NCBI GenBank assembly: GCA_021774785.1
Contig: JAJFIQ010000019.1
Location: 1-64,000, forward strand
From: Emcibacter sp.
GTDB taxonomy: Bacteria; Pseudomonadota; Alphaproteobacteria; Sphingomonadales; Emcibacteraceae
Reading direction: 5' to 3'
DNA length: 64,000 nucleotides
A program made the translations under genes and the position numbers. This document shows, in pieces, positions 28,219-39,044 of the stretch. The notes below the pieces were generated by a model. The model did not search any database. It saw only the letters and a program-made list of their open reading frames with translations, and had not been told where the DNA came from. Numbering within the stretch: the stretch's first letter is position 1; each line of letters opens with the position of its first letter.

Positions 28219-28626
28219 GTGGATTTATCCAAAGCAATGATGATTTCTGCCGCTGGTATGAAGGTGCAAAGCACCCGTATGCGTGTTATTTCGGAAAATC
28301 TTGCCAATGCCAGTTCGGTTGCCTCGGCACCTGGCGTTGACCCTTATCGCCGAAAGACAGTGACTTTCATCAATGCGCTCGATAGCGAAATGGGTGTTAC
28401 CCGCGTGAAAGTTAATAAAGTAACCTTTGATCAGTCTGATTTTGGGTTACGGTATGAGCCAGGTCATCCAGCTGCTGACGAAAATGGTTATATCAAGACC
28501 CCGAATGTGAATGGTCTGATCGAGGCCATGGATATGAAACAATCACAACGTTCTTATGAGGCAAACCTTAATTCCATAGAGGTATCAAAGAGTATGATGA
28601 TGCGTACACTTGATCTGCTGAGATGA
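28219..28626 (+). CDS. flgC: Flagellar basal-body rod protein FlgC
   Basis: A 135-residue protein with a GTG start and an AAGGAG SD. It has AAGMKVQSTRMRVISENLANASS near the N-terminus, GYIKTPNVNGLIEAMDMKQSQRSYEANLN and a C-terminal rod helix. Rod protein. Confidence 0.96.
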   Translation: MDLSKAMMISAAGMKVQSTRMRVISENLANASSVASAPGVDPYRRKTVTFINALDSEMGVTRVKVNKVTFDQSDFGLRYEPGHPAADENGYIKTPNVNGLIEAMDMKQSQRSYEANLNSIEVSKSMMMRTLDLLR

Positions 28627-28649
28627 TTTGAAATGAACAGGAATAGCAA

Positions 28650-28991
28650 ATGAATATCAAAGCCATGGATGCCGCAAACGCCTATGCCAATGTGATGAAA
28701 AATCAAGGTAACGGCAGTGGTACAGATAAAATAGGCAGTATTTCGGGCATTGGAAATGTGCGGGGGGAAGGTGCCGGTACATTTTCAGACGTTCTCAAGG
28801 CTGCTATTACGGATACGTCCAATGCTGTGGGCGGCAGTGCTAGTGCGGGTATTGAGGCCCTGAACGGCAAAGCTGATCTTGTGGATATCGTAACGTCAGT
28901 ACAAAATGCAGAGATGGTGCTTGAAACAGTTGTGGCCGTGCGCGACAAAGTTATCGCCGCATATCAGGATATTATTAAAATGCCCATCTAG
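28650..28991 (+). CDS. fliE: Flagellar hook-basal body protein FliE
   Basis: A 113-residue protein rich in Gly and Ala at the N-terminus. The C-terminal half, KADLVDIVTSVQNAEMVLETVVAVRDKVIAAYQDIIKMPI, is the FliE signature. It links the MS ring to the rod. Confidence 0.93.
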   Translation: MNIKAMDAANAYANVMKNQGNGSGTDKIGSISGIGNVRGEGAGTFSDVLKAAITDTSNAVGGSASAGIEALNGKADLVDIVTSVQNAEMVLETVVAVRDKVIAAYQDIIKMPI

Positions 28992-29065
28992 GGTAGGTGA
29001 TTTCCCTGCTGTTATGCAGTTCTCCACAAATAATTCAGCCATATATTTTATAAGAAAGATAAACA

Positions 29066-29332
29066 ATGAACGGGGCAGATGTATTAGATATTGCACAGGA
29101 AGGCATCTGGGTTTTAATTAAGGTGTCCGGTCCTGTCATGTTGGTGGCATTGTTTGTCGGGCTGACTATCGCTTTGTTTCAGGCCTTGACTCAAATTCAG
29201 GAAATGACCCTGACATTTGTCCCAAAAATAATTGCTATTTTTGTATCCCTATTTATATTTCTACCCTTCATGGGGCAGACGTTGGGGGATTTTATGGGGC
29301 TTATTGCAGAACGGATAGTAAATCTTGGCTGA
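29066..29332 (+). CDS. fliQ: Flagellar export protein FliQ
   Basis: An 88-residue protein with two hydrophobic helices and ALFQALTQIQEMTLTFVPKI, the FliQ signature. It is an export-gate component. It overlaps the fliR start by 8 nt. Confidence 0.95.
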   Translation: MNGADVLDIAQEGIWVLIKVSGPVMLVALFVGLTIALFQALTQIQEMTLTFVPKIIAIFVSLFIFLPFMGQTLGDFMGLIAERIVNLG

Positions 29333-30086
29333 CCTTTTACCCACGGAGGTATTCGCTTTTCTTCTGGTTTTTTCCAGACTGGGAGCCATGGTCATGCTTC
29401 TTCCCGCCTTAGGTGAAACAGCTATCCCTCAGCGTGTCCGTCTTATGATAGCACTATCGATATCATTCCTAATTTATACATCGGTTCGCAACATACTGCC
29501 CGCCATGCCCGCTTCACCGTTTATGTTGGGGGTATTGATTATATTTGAGGTTTTGGTCGGTGTCCTGATCGGGACATCCATAAAATTATTGATGAGCGCA
29601 CTTCATACGGGTGGCACCATCATTGCCATGCAAACAGGTCTTGCCATGGCACAGGCCTTTGATCCGGCACAGGGGGCACAAAGTGCCTTGATGTCAACCT
29701 TTCTGACCTTGATGGCAGTAGTATTGCTCTTTGTCACCAATATGCATCATATGATGATTTCTGCCATGTATGACAGTTACATCCTGTTTCCAGCTGGGGG
29801 CGAAATCATGATGAATGATTTTGCAGAACTGGTGGTCAATACGGTGTCGAATTCCTTTCTTCTTGGGGTGCAGATAGCGTCTCCCTTCATTGTTTATGGT
29901 CTGATATTTAATATCGGTTTGGGGATAATAGCCCGTCTGATGCCGCAGCTTCAGGTGTTCTTCATTGCGATGCCTTTGAATATTGCTGCGGGTTTTCTAA
30001 TCCTTGGCATAGTTCTCGCAGCAAGTATGAATTGGTTCCTGCAAAATATGGAAGGCGCTTTGGGTGCTTTCCTCTATCAGGGATAA
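29325..30086 (+). CDS. fliR: Flagellar export protein FliR
   Basis: A 253-residue protein with six or so hydrophobic helices. It has FSRLGAMVMLLPALGETAIPQRVRLMIALSISF, LVGVLIGTSIKLL and IMARLMPQLQVFFIAMPLNI-type motifs typical of FliR. The start is a TTG that overlaps the fliQ stop by 8 nt; no in-frame ATG fits the conserved N-terminus. It completes the FliPQR gate. Confidence 0.95.
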   Translation: MADLLPTEVFAFLLVFSRLGAMVMLLPALGETAIPQRVRLMIALSISFLIYTSVRNILPAMPASPFMLGVLIIFEVLVGVLIGTSIKLLMSALHTGGTIIAMQTGLAMAQAFDPAQGAQSALMSTFLTLMAVVLLFVTNMHHMMISAMYDSYILFPAGGEIMMNDFAELVVNTVSNSFLLGVQIASPFIVYGLIFNIGLGIIARLMPQLQVFFIAMPLNIAAGFLILGIVLAASMNWFLQNMEGALGAFLYQG

Positions 30087-30089
30087 TCA

Positions 30090-31199
30090 ATGGCTGACGA
30101 TCAAGACGAATCCCAAAAAACAGAAGAACCCACCGATAAAAAACTGCAGGAGGCGCAGGAAAAAGGGGAGGTGGCCAAAAGCCAAGAAGTCAGGCATTGG
30201 TTTATTCTGTTTTCTGCGACTGTGATTATTCTGGTTTCGGCAAAATCCAGCATGGCGGGCATCAGGGAAATTCTAAGCAATGTTTTAGGGTCTTCTTATA
30301 GTGTTAATATGGATGGTAACAATTTACGAAATTTTGCCGCAGGCGTATTTAGCGATGTTTTCAACTATTTGGTTCTTCCGGTTATTATATTGATGATTGG
30401 GGCGTTTCTTGGGGCGGTGATCCAGCATAAACCCATTCTCACGACAGAAAAAATCATACCGAAATTAAGCAAGATTTCTCCATTGGCGGGACTTAAGCGA
30501 TTGTTTTCAATGCAGAATTTTGTTGAAATCACCAAATCTATCATAAAAATTACTATCGTGGGTATAATTGTGCTGTATCTTGTATGGCCGGAACGGGACC
30601 GACTGGAACAGATGATGACCCGTAATCCGGCGCAAGTGGCAGATGTGATATATATTATGGTATTGCGCATTCTGGGCGGGGTTGTGGCAATCATGGCGGT
30701 AATTGCTGGTCTTGATTTTCTTTTTCAGAAGTTTCAGCATCTTAAAAAAATGCGAATGACCAAGCAGGAAGTGAAGGATGAATTAAAACAAACAGATGGT
30801 GACCCTCATGTCAGGGCACGTCTGCGCCAGATCAGGCAGGAACGCGCCAGAACCCGTATGATGTCAGCGGTACCTGATGCTGATGTTGTGGTGACCAACC
30901 CGACCCATTATGCGGTCGCCCTAAAATATGATCAGGGTAATATGGAAGTGCCAATGGTTGTAGCCAAGGGCGTTGATCATATTGCCCTGAAAATACGTGA
31001 GGTCGCCGAAGAAAATAAGATACCTATTCTTGAAAATCCGCCCCTTGCCAGAGCCTTATTTGCCACTGTAGAGGTGGATGAGGAGATACAGGAAGGCCAT
31101 TATAAAGCCGTAGCCGAGGTGGTTGGATATATCATGCGTCTGAAACGTGGTGAAGCTGCCCATTATAATCCATCTGAAATGTCAGAAGACACAAATTGA
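30090..31199 (+). CDS. flhB: Flagellar export switch protein FlhB
   Basis: A 369-residue protein with the N-terminal DESQKTEEPTDKKLQEAQEKGEVAKSQEV, four TM helices, and a cytoplasmic domain with the autocleavage motif NPTH in VVTNPTHYAVALKYDQG (about residue 270). Cleavage there changes export specificity from rod/hook to filament. It starts 3 nt after fliR. A second, FlhB-C-like protein is encoded nearby on minus. Confidence 0.96.
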   Translation: MADDQDESQKTEEPTDKKLQEAQEKGEVAKSQEVRHWFILFSATVIILVSAKSSMAGIREILSNVLGSSYSVNMDGNNLRNFAAGVFSDVFNYLVLPVIILMIGAFLGAVIQHKPILTTEKIIPKLSKISPLAGLKRLFSMQNFVEITKSIIKITIVGIIVLYLVWPERDRLEQMMTRNPAQVADVIYIMVLRILGGVVAIMAVIAGLDFLFQKFQHLKKMRMTKQEVKDELKQTDGDPHVRARLRQIRQERARTRMMSAVPDADVVVTNPTHYAVALKYDQGNMEVPMVVAKGVDHIALKIREVAEENKIPILENPPLARALFATVEVDEEIQEGHYKAVAEVVGYIMRLKRGEAAHYNPSEMSEDTN

Positions 31200-31282
31200 G
31201 TAGAAATTAAAAAAACAAATGAAATCAAACCAATAATATGGCATTTTGCCTATTGATCCAAGTTAGTGAGTTATAAAAAAAA

Positions 31283-33745
31283 ATGAATTTACGACCTAAG
31301 TCAGTTGATTATCCCTTTTTGATTACTATTGGCGGCATTGGGGGGCTGATGTCTTTGGCCGGGCTAATATTAGGTATGGCCTTGGGTAATTTTACGCTGG
31401 GTTATTTTCTGGCAGCAATCTGTCTTTTCATTAGCGCAGGCATGATCGTAAGATGTTTTTATCTGGGGTGTGATACGTCACCGGTTCTTTCTGAACCGTT
31501 AGCCGTAACCAGGATGGTGCTGCCACAGGTCATCACCACCCTTGATGGGGCCATGGTCTATTGTAATAAGCCGTACCGTCTTTTTCTGAAGGAAAGTATA
31601 AATAGAGAAACGTTACCCCCATTGGAAATGATAGCAGACGAGCAGCGGCAACTTTTAAAGGGTAGCCTTTTCCAATTGGACAAGGGAGTAGAGCAATCTC
31701 ATGTTTTACAACTGATTGCCGGTAATGCTGAAATAAAATATGCCGAAGCGACCATAAGCCGGAAAATAGGGCAGGAAGATTATATCAGTTGGGTATTCTC
31801 TGGCTCCGTATCTGTAGAGCCTGTGGAAAATATACCCCAAAATAAAAATGGATTTAAGCTGGAACAGCTGGGCAATTTCCTGGATTGTAGTGATTGTGGT
31901 TTAATCGCCGTGTCGAAGGAGGGTGAGATTATCTATGCCAATGATATGCTTCTTCATTGGATGACCGGACATTCTGCAAAAGATCTACAGCTACCGCTTC
32001 CTCTTGCTGACTTTTGTTCCATAGTCCCAAAACAATTAAACGGACAAATTCAGGTGCGTACTTTATCTGGTGAAGATATTTTGCTTGAATTTTTGCCAAT
32101 TGAGGCAATATTGGGTGATCAGAAAAATAAGGCAACTCTTTTGCTTCCCCCTGCCGCGGGGGTTTTGAGAATCTGTCAGGTTTTTTTATGTCAGTCTGAA
32201 GATACGGTGAATGACGCAGATACAGAGAATATTAATTTTGATCGCTTTTTCAGGGAATCCCCCATTGGCATTGCCATAGTCACGGAACAGGGGGAGGTGC
32301 TGGAAAGAAACCGTATTTTTCGGGATTATGTCAAGGAATTGGACATAAAAAATACCCGCAGTCTCAAGCATATAATTGACCCTGACGAATATCAGGAATT
32401 TTACGATCAGATTAAGACTACCTTAGAAACAGGTCAGGCCAGTTCCTTTGCGGAGTTGGGCTTTAAGGGTAAAGGGGAAAAACATGGTCAGATATATATC
32501 ACACGGCTCAATAAATTTGATGATCATGATAAGGTCGCGATTTTATATCTGATTGATACTACGGAACAGAAGAACCTTGAATTACAATTTGCCCAGTCCC
32601 AGAAAATGCAGGCTGTGGGGCAGTTAGCAGGCGGGATTGCCCATGATTTTAATAATTTGCTGACTGCGATTATTGGCTTTAGTGATTTGCTCCTTGTGCG
32701 TCACGGCCCTGGGGATCAGTCTTTTTCTGATATTATTCAGGTTAAGCAGAATGCCAGCCGTGCGGCAAATCTGGTGCGGCAGCTTCTGGCCTTCTCCCGC
32801 CAACAGACCCTGCGGCCAAAGGTGCTCATGATAACCGATGTTCTGGCGGAATTATCCAATCTGCTTGGTCGTTTGATCGGTGATAATATCGAACTTGAAA
32901 TGAAACACGGCCGTGACCTTGGGCATGTGAAAGTGGATCAGGGGCAGATGGAACAGGTGATTATCAATCTGTGTGTTAATGCCCGTGATGCCATGGACCA
33001 GCATGGTAAAATCTCTATACGGACCCGGAATATCTCGCTGAAGGATTCTAAAGCACTGAGCAAAAGATATCAGGTAATGCCCCCGAATGAATATGTGCTG
33101 CTGGAAGTGGAAGATACGGGATGCGGTATATCTAAAGAACATCTGGGCAAGATCTTTGAACCGTTTTTTAGCACCAAGGAAGTAGGTAAGGGTACCGGCC
33201 TTGGCCTGTCAACGGTTTACGGGATAGTCAAGCAAACGGGCGGTTTTGTTTTCCCGACCAGTGAAATTGGTCAGGGAACAACCTTCAGTATTTATCTGCC
33301 CGTTCATAAAGAAGCCCAGAAAAAAATTCTGGAAGTTGAAGATAAGGCCCCGGAAAAAGTAACTAAGGACCTGACCGGAAAAGGGACTATATTGCTGGTT
33401 GAAGATGAAGATGCCGTGCGCATGTTCGCCAGCAGAGCGCTGAAAAATAAAGGCTATAATGTTTATGAAGCCAATAGCGGTGAGGCGGCACTGGAACTGT
33501 TTGGAGAGATAGAGGATGAGCTGGACCTTTTGATCAGTGATGTGGTTATGCCCATCATGGATGGCCCTACGTTGGTCCGTAAAATCAGGCAAACAAATAA
33601 TAAGCTGAAGGTAATCTTCATTTCAGGTTATGCGGAAGATGCCTTTGATAAAACACCGGGGGAGGACGATTTCCATTTCTTGCCAAAACCTTTCAGCCTT
33701 AAACAACTTGCAGAGCAGGTTAAAGAGGTTCTGGAAACCGCCTGA
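31283..33745 (+). CDS. cckA: Hybrid histidine kinase CckA
   Basis: An 820-residue protein. It has two TM helices (about 12-34, 38-57), PAS regions at about 195-300 and 318-428, HisKA with His454 in [19 protein letters not shown], and HATPase ([20 protein letters not shown]). A receiver follows at about 700-820 with Asp753 in [12 protein letters not shown] and Lys in LPKPFSL. The HDFNNLL box and domain order are those of CckA, which signals through ChpT to CtrA and CpdR in alphaproteobacteria. It lies 83 bp after flhB. The start region lacks a clear SD. Confidence 0.92.
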   Translation: MNLRPKSVDYPFLITIGGIGGLMSLAGLILGMALGNFTLGYFLAAICLFISAGMIVRCFYLGCDTSPVLSEPLAVTRMVLPQVITTLDGAMVYCNKPYRLFLKESINRETLPPLEMIADEQRQLLKGSLFQLDKGVEQSHVLQLIAGNAEIKYAEATISRKIGQEDYISWVFSGSVSVEPVENIPQNKNGFKLEQLGNFLDCSDCGLIAVSKEGEIIYANDMLLHWMTGHSAKDLQLPLPLADFCSIVPKQLNGQIQVRTLSGEDILLEFLPIEAILGDQKNKATLLLPPAAGVLRICQVFLCQSEDTVNDADTENINFDRFFRESPIGIAIVTEQGEVLERNRIFRDYVKELDIKNTRSLKHIIDPDEYQEFYDQIKTTLETGQASSFAELGFKGKGEKHGQIYITRLNKFDDHDKVAILYLIDTTEQKNLELQFAQSQKMQAVGQLAGGIAHDFNNLLTAIIGFSDLLLVRHGPGDQSFSDIIQVKQNASRAANLVRQLLAFSRQQTLRPKVLMITDVLAELSNLLGRLIGDNIELEMKHGRDLGHVKVDQGQMEQVIINLCVNARDAMDQHGKISIRTRNISLKDSKALSKRYQVMPPNEYVLLEVEDTGCGISKEHLGKIFEPFFSTKEVGKGTGLGLSTVYGIVKQTGGFVFPTSEIGQGTTFSIYLPVHKEAQKKILEVEDKAPEKVTKDLTGKGTILLVEDEDAVRMFASRALKNKGYNVYEANSGEAALELFGEIEDELDLLISDVVMPIMDGPTLVRKIRQTNNKLKVIFISGYAEDAFDKTPGEDDFHFLPKPFSLKQLAEQVKEVLETA

Positions 33746-33864
33746 TTCACGAGAATCAACTTTCACCGCAGAGCAAAGGCGGGTAAGTTTTAAAATTATA
33801 TTATGAGAACAAACGGTAATAAAATTAAATAATTTTCTTATATATCAATATGTTAAAAATGTTC

Positions 33865-33892
33865 TTGCCAAAAAGAACAAAATGTGTACATT
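33865..33892 (+). promoter_or_regulatory. Putative recA promoter overlapped by a LexA-type SOS box
   Basis: TTGCCA (33865-33870), 16 nt, TACATT (33887-33892) resemble a sigma70 promoter. The box GAAC-N7-GTAC (33875-33889) lies inside it. That is one base from GAAC-N7-GAAC, the complement form of the alphaproteobacterial LexA motif GTTC-N7-GTTC. Binding there would block RNA polymerase. Confidence 0.55.
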
Positions 33893-33943
33893 GGTCTTAG
33901 ATTGAAACATTCAACTGGCTATGAGATATAGAGGAGACAGACA

Positions 33944-35029
33944 ATGTCATCGGCACAATTAAAAATCGTGGAACGGGGTAATATGGATAAGCAAAAGGCG
34001 CTGGATGCTGCGCTAAGCCAAATTGAAAGAGCTTTCGGCAAGGGGTCAATTATGAAGCTGGGCAAAGGCGCCGCCATGGAGGTTGAGGCTGTCTCAACTG
34101 GCTCACTGGGGCTTGATATTGCCCTAGGGATAGGGGGCTTGCCAAAGGGCCGTGTCATAGAAATTTATGGTCCAGAAAGTTCCGGCAAAACCACGCTGGC
34201 CCTTCATGTGGCGGCGGAAGTGCAAAAGCAGGGCGGGGTTGCAGCCTTTGTGGATGCGGAACATGCGTTAGATCCTGTTTATGCCAATGCGCTTGGTGTT
34301 GATATTGATGAACTTTTAATTTCCCAACCCGATACCGGGGAACAGGCCTTAGAGATTACCGATACGCTGGTGCGTTCCGGCGCGGTGGATGTGCTTGTTG
34401 TTGATAGTGTGGCTGCATTGACACCACGGGCTGAATTGGAAGGGGAAATGGGTGATACCCATGTTGGCCTTCAGGCTCGATTGATGTCACAGGCTCTACG
34501 CAAACTGACCAGCTCCATAGCCAAATCAAAATGTATGGTGATTTTCATTAATCAGATCCGCATGAAAATCGGTGTCATGTATGGCAGTCCGGAAACCACA
34601 TCCGGTGGTATTGCCCTGAAATTTTATTCTTCTGTTCGGATGGATATTCGCCGCATTGGTGCCATTAAGGAAAAAGATGAAATCGTTGGCAACCAGACCC
34701 GTGTAAAAGTGGTAAAAAACAAGGTGGCACCGCCCTTTAAGATGGTTGAATTTGATATCATGTATGGTCAGGGTATTTCCAAAAACGGAGAATTGATTGA
34801 TCTTGGTGTGAAAGCAGATGTGGTGGAAAAATCCGGCTCTTGGTACTCTTACGATAGTCAACGCATCGGTCAGGGCCGTGAAAATGCCAAACGTTTTCTT
34901 AAGGACAACCCGGAACTTGCCGAGAAACTGGAACTTCAGATAAGGAAAAGCAAAGGCATTCTGGATAAAGCCATGCTGAAAGAAGGTATGAGCCGTCCCG
35001 ATGATAATGATGATGGTGGTGAAAGCTAA
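33944..35029 (+). CDS. recA: Recombinase RecA
   Basis: A 361-residue protein with Walker [10 protein letters not shown] (residues 76-84), [23 protein letters not shown], and [18 protein letters not shown] (Walker B region and L1 loop). The acidic C-terminal tail DDNDDGGES is typical. GAGGAG SD, 7 nt spacing. It mediates homologous recombination and the SOS response. A terminator follows. Confidence 0.98.
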   Translation: MSSAQLKIVERGNMDKQKALDAALSQIERAFGKGSIMKLGKGAAMEVEAVSTGSLGLDIALGIGGLPKGRVIEIYGPESSGKTTLALHVAAEVQKQGGVAAFVDAEHALDPVYANALGVDIDELLISQPDTGEQALEITDTLVRSGAVDVLVVDSVAALTPRAELEGEMGDTHVGLQARLMSQALRKLTSSIAKSKCMVIFINQIRMKIGVMYGSPETTSGGIALKFYSSVRMDIRRIGAIKEKDEIVGNQTRVKVVKNKVAPPFKMVEFDIMYGQGISKNGELIDLGVKADVVEKSGSWYSYDSQRIGQGRENAKRFLKDNPELAEKLELQIRKSKGILDKAMLKEGMSRPDDNDDGGES

Positions 35030-35059
35030 GCCACGACCCACAAAAATCCCTACTGCCCT

Positions 35060-35086
35060 GGACGCCTTTACGGCGTCCTTTTTTTT
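35060..35086 (+). terminator. Intrinsic terminator of recA
   Basis: The perfect 7-bp stem GGACGCC/GGCGTCC (35060-35066 / 35072-35078), loop TTTAC, is followed by eight T. Confidence 0.93.
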
Positions 35087-35163
35087 GTCCTGAGTATAGA
35101 CAGGGACTTATGCAATCGCTAAAACTCTAAACATAAGGTTTGATTACAGAAAAGGGTTATTTA

Positions 35164-37803
35164 ATGAAGGGCACAAATGAAATCCGAAAGATATTTCTGG
35201 ATTATTTTGCCGGGCAAGACCATGAGGTTGTGACAAGCGGGCCGTTGGTGCCGCAAAATGACCCGACTCTCATGTTTACTAATGCTGGTATGGTACCCTT
35301 CAAGAATGTTTTTACCGGTGCCGAAAGCCGCTCATACGTCCGTGCCGTTTCCAGTCAGAAATGTGTTCGGGCCGGGGGCAAGCATAATGACCTGGATAAT
35401 GTGGGCTATACCGCACGCCATCACACTTTTTTTGAAATGCTGGGAAATTTCTCCTTCGGGGATTATTTCAAGGAAAAAGCCATATTCCACGCCTGGACTT
35501 TGCTGACAAAAGAATATGGCCTTGACCCGGACCGCCTGTTGGTCACGGTCTATCATAATGATGATGAGGCTTTTGATCTTTGGAAGAAAATATCAGGACT
35601 GCCTGATGAACGAATTATCCGCATTGCCACATCTGATAATTTCTGGTCAATGGGTGATACGGGGCCATGTGGGCCTTGCTCTGAGATTTTTTATGATCAT
35701 GGAACTCATATTGCGGGAGGGCCGCCCGGTAGTCCCGATGAAGATGGTGACAGGTTCGTTGAAATCTGGAATCTGGTCTTCATGCAATATGATCAACAGG
35801 CTGACGGTACCCGTATGGACCTGCCCAAGCCATGCATAGATACCGGAATGGGTCTGGAACGTATGGTTGCCGTTGTACAGGGTACCCATGACAATTATGA
35901 AATTGATTTGTTTAAACAATTGATCGAGGCATCGGCAAAATTTAGCGGTGTTGAGGCCTATGGTGACAAAAACATTTCGCACCGTGTCATTGCTGATCAT
36001 CTGCGTTCATCGTGTTTTCTGATCGCTGACGGGGTTTTGCCGTCCAATGAGGGACGTGGTTATGTCCTGCGGCGGATCATGCGGCGTGGCATGCGTCATG
36101 CTCATCTTCTGGGTTGTCGTGAGCCCCTGATGCATAAGTTGGTTCCAACATTATTACAGGAAATGGCACAAGCCTTCCCCGAACTCAAGCGTGCAGAGGC
36201 CCTAATCACGGAAACACTGAGACTTGAAGAATTGCGCTTCAAGAAGACCCTAGCGCGGGGTTTGCGTCTGCTGGATGATGAAGTAAAGAATTTATCGGAC
36301 GATGGTATCCTTGCCGGGCACGTGGCGTTCAGACTTTATGATACATACGGCTTTCCCTTAGATCTGACACAGGATGTTTTACGCACGCAAGGCCTTGCCG
36401 TTGATGAGGATGGTTTTAAGCTTTCCATGGAAAAACAAAAAGCCGAAGCCCGTGCCGCATGGAAAGGGTCGGGTAGTGAAGCCACAGAAGAAGTCTGGTT
36501 TGAAGCTAATGCCGAAAATGGTACCACTGAATTTTTGGGTTATGCTACGACCCATACCGAAGGCAAAATTCTGGCTATTGTAAAGGACGGCGTGCTAGTT
36601 GATAAAGCCATGTCGGGTGATGAAGTGGCCATATTGACTAACCAGACGCCTTTTTATGGCGAATCCGGCGGGCAAACCGGTGATATTGGCACTTTAAATG
36701 CCCAAGGTGGTGCATTGGCAATAGTCTCGAATACAGCCAAGAAATTGGGTAAACTGCATGTTCATATGACAAAAGTCACCAATGGAACATTTTCGGTATC
36801 GGACATTGTGGATATGAAAGTTGATACAGATAATCGGGATCGTATTAGAGCCAATCATTCCGTAACCCACATACTCCATGCGGTGTTGCGTAGGCAACTT
36901 GGCGATCATGTAACCCAGAAAGGATCCATGGTGGCAGCGGACCGTTTGCGGTTTGATTTCAGCCATAACAAGACTTTGACATTGGAAGATAAGATGTTGA
37001 TTGAAAAAACAGTCAACGGGATTATTCGCCAGAATAGCGAAGTGACCACACAATTGATGACACCGGATGAGGCCGTGAAGTCAGGCGCTATGGCCTTGTT
37101 CGGAGAAAAATACGGTGATGAAGTTCGTGTTGTTTCCATGGGGTTTGAAAGCTATTCCGTTGAACTTTGCGGGGGCACTCATGTGACAAGGACCGGTGAT
37201 ATTGGCACATTTAAAATCATTGCGGAAAGTGCTGTAGCTGCGGGTGTTCGCAGATTGGAAGCCGCTACGGGTGGGGCCGCAACGGAATACAACAGTCAGC
37301 AAGAGCTTTATCTGAATGAAGCTGTGGCACTCCTAAAAAGCACGCCCGCGAAATTAACCGGACGTCTGTCGGCTCTGTTAGATGACCGTAAGATTGCGGA
37401 GAAAGAGATAGCGGAACTGCGTAAGAAAATTGCCATAGGTGACGGTGGGGGCAGCGGTGGCTCAGACATCAAGACAATCGGTAGCATTAAATTCATCGGC
37501 CGCGTTCTGGACGGTGTGCAGGCCAAAGAGCTGCGCGGAATTGCGGATGAAGCAAAGGCACAGATCGGTTCCGGTGTTATTGCCCTGATTGCTGTTAATG
37601 ATGGTAAGGCCGGGGTTTTGATCGCAGTAACCGAAGATCTAAAAGATAAAATCAATGCAGTTGACCTGGTCCGTGCCGGAGCCTTGACTGTGGGTGGCAA
37701 GGGCGGCGGCGGACGGCCTGATATGGCACAGGCCGGTGGCCCTGACGGTGCAAAAGCTGACCTGGCTATCGCGGCTATAGAAGAAATTCTGGAGAAACTG
37801 TAA
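35164..37803 (+). CDS. alaS: Alanyl-tRNA synthetase
   Basis: An 879-residue protein from ATG 35164; a TTG eight codons earlier would extend past the family start, and AAAAGGG sits 6 nt before this ATG. Class II core: [47 protein letters not shown], and [19 protein letters not shown]. The editing domain has [19 protein letters not shown] and the zinc motif CGGTH. The C-Ala domain ends in [13 protein letters not shown]. It charges and proofreads tRNA-Ala. A potassium channel gene follows after 19 nt. Confidence 0.98.
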   Translation: MKGTNEIRKIFLDYFAGQDHEVVTSGPLVPQNDPTLMFTNAGMVPFKNVFTGAESRSYVRAVSSQKCVRAGGKHNDLDNVGYTARHHTFFEMLGNFSFGDYFKEKAIFHAWTLLTKEYGLDPDRLLVTVYHNDDEAFDLWKKISGLPDERIIRIATSDNFWSMGDTGPCGPCSEIFYDHGTHIAGGPPGSPDEDGDRFVEIWNLVFMQYDQQADGTRMDLPKPCIDTGMGLERMVAVVQGTHDNYEIDLFKQLIEASAKFSGVEAYGDKNISHRVIADHLRSSCFLIADGVLPSNEGRGYVLRRIMRRGMRHAHLLGCREPLMHKLVPTLLQEMAQAFPELKRAEALITETLRLEELRFKKTLARGLRLLDDEVKNLSDDGILAGHVAFRLYDTYGFPLDLTQDVLRTQGLAVDEDGFKLSMEKQKAEARAAWKGSGSEATEEVWFEANAENGTTEFLGYATTHTEGKILAIVKDGVLVDKAMSGDEVAILTNQTPFYGESGGQTGDIGTLNAQGGALAIVSNTAKKLGKLHVHMTKVTNGTFSVSDIVDMKVDTDNRDRIRANHSVTHILHAVLRRQLGDHVTQKGSMVAADRLRFDFSHNKTLTLEDKMLIEKTVNGIIRQNSEVTTQLMTPDEAVKSGAMALFGEKYGDEVRVVSMGFESYSVELCGGTHVTRTGDIGTFKIIAESAVAAGVRRLEAATGGAATEYNSQQELYLNEAVALLKSTPAKLTGRLSALLDDRKIAEKEIAELRKKIAIGDGGGSGGSDIKTIGSIKFIGRVLDGVQAKELRGIADEAKAQIGSGVIALIAVNDGKAGVLIAVTEDLKDKINAVDLVRAGALTVGGKGGGGRPDMAQAGGPDGAKADLAIAAIEEILEKL

Positions 37804-37822
37804 ACTTTACCAAGGGAAACAT

Positions 37823-38992
37823 GTGCAGAAAACAAAACGTCGGCAATTATTTGAAATAATTGAAATGGGTCTGAGCGGTAATCGTGCTGCGGGGCTGTTT
37901 GACGGCTTCATGGTTTGTCTGATTGTCTTGAATATTGTAGCGGTTTCACTGGAAACGGTGCCTGAGATTACCCAAAAATATCATCAGAAATTTATTGCCT
38001 TTGAAATCTTTTCTCTATTGATATTCTTTGTGGAATATATGTTACGCATATGGGTGTCTGTTGAATATAGGCCTGATCCTGATCAAAAGGGCAAGGCAGG
38101 ATTTCGGCTTCATTTTATCTCATCACCGCTTATGGTTATTGATTTTATAGCCATCGCCCCGTCACTCCTTTTTGCCTTTGGTATTGATTTGCGGTTACTG
38201 AGAATTTTCCGCCTGTTGCGTATCTTCAAGCTGATGCGCTATTCTCCGGCGCTTGCTTCTCTGGGGAGTGTACTCTATTCCGAAAGACGAGCATTGATAG
38301 CCACATTGATCATTATGCTGGGGCTGTCGTCCTTTGCGGCGACCATAATGTATTATCTGGAACGTCATGTTCAGCCAGAGGCCTTTGGTACTATCCCCCA
38401 CGCCTTATGGTGGGCGCTGGCCACCCTGACCACGGTAGGTTACGGGGATATTGTACCCCTGACTTGGGCCGGCCGCCTTTTCGGTGGTGTTGTGATGATC
38501 TTCGGCGTTTGCATGTATGCGCTGCCGATTGGTATTATTGCGTCTGGCTTTGCCAATGAAATACACCAGCGGGATTTTGTTATTCGTTGGGGATTGGTGG
38601 CCAATGTGCCTTTGTTCAAAGGACTTGATGCCAATCTGATTAGCACCATAGCCAAATATCTACGCTCCAGTGTGGTGGAAGAAAACAGCCTTATGGCCGT
38701 AAAGGGTCAATTGGCCGATAAAATGTATTTGATCGTATCAGGCAAGGTTGCCCGGAAGAATGAAATGAGCATAACCATTTTAGAGGAAGGTGGTTTCTTC
38801 GGTGCGAAATCACTTATGGAAAAAGAAGAATATAAATCTAATTATGTGACGGTAACAAAATCCCACTTTTTCATATTGGATGCCCGCGAATTCCATCATC
38901 TTCTGAATGAAAACCCCACATTACGGCAGCGGATCGAGGAATCTTACAGCACCGTTTCCCATTCCGATTTTGGTCAGGCGCCCGCCCCATAA
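37823..38992 (+). CDS. Voltage-gated-type K+ channel with cyclic-nucleotide-binding domain
   Basis: A 389-residue protein with a GTG start (CAAGGG SD). Six TM helices: S4-like Arg-rich segment IDLRLLRIFRLLRIFKLMRY (about 121-140), and selectivity filter TTVGYGD (203-209) between S5 and S6. The C-terminal cNMP-binding fold spans about 255-380 (LAVKGQLADKMYLIVSGKVAR-type pattern). The usual PBC phosphate box is only partly conserved: GGFFGAKSLMEKEEYKSN. It should move K+ across the inner membrane. It probably shares a transcript with alaS; function in that setting is unclear. Confidence 0.85.
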   Translation: MQKTKRRQLFEIIEMGLSGNRAAGLFDGFMVCLIVLNIVAVSLETVPEITQKYHQKFIAFEIFSLLIFFVEYMLRIWVSVEYRPDPDQKGKAGFRLHFISSPLMVIDFIAIAPSLLFAFGIDLRLLRIFRLLRIFKLMRYSPALASLGSVLYSERRALIATLIIMLGLSSFAATIMYYLERHVQPEAFGTIPHALWWALATLTTVGYGDIVPLTWAGRLFGGVVMIFGVCMYALPIGIIASGFANEIHQRDFVIRWGLVANVPLFKGLDANLISTIAKYLRSSVVEENSLMAVKGQLADKMYLIVSGKVARKNEMSITILEEGGFFGAKSLMEKEEYKSNYVTVTKSHFFILDAREFHHLLNENPTLRQRIEESYSTVSHSDFGQAPAP

Positions 38993-39023
38993 AAAATCCC
39001 GCATCTAAACTTAAGATGCGGGA
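38991..39023 (-). terminator. Intrinsic terminator of icd (minus)
   Basis: The stem 38997-39006 pairs with 39014-39023 (10 bp, loop AAACTTA). On the minus strand it is followed by six T (38991-38996 as A). It lies just after the channel and icd stops, so it separates convergent units. Confidence 0.88.
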
Positions 39024-39044
39024 CCGTTTGTAGTTGAATATTAT

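Noticed and set aside
31230-31260. Imperfect stem between flhB and cckA
   Set aside because: Bulged and without T-run; not enough for a terminator call.
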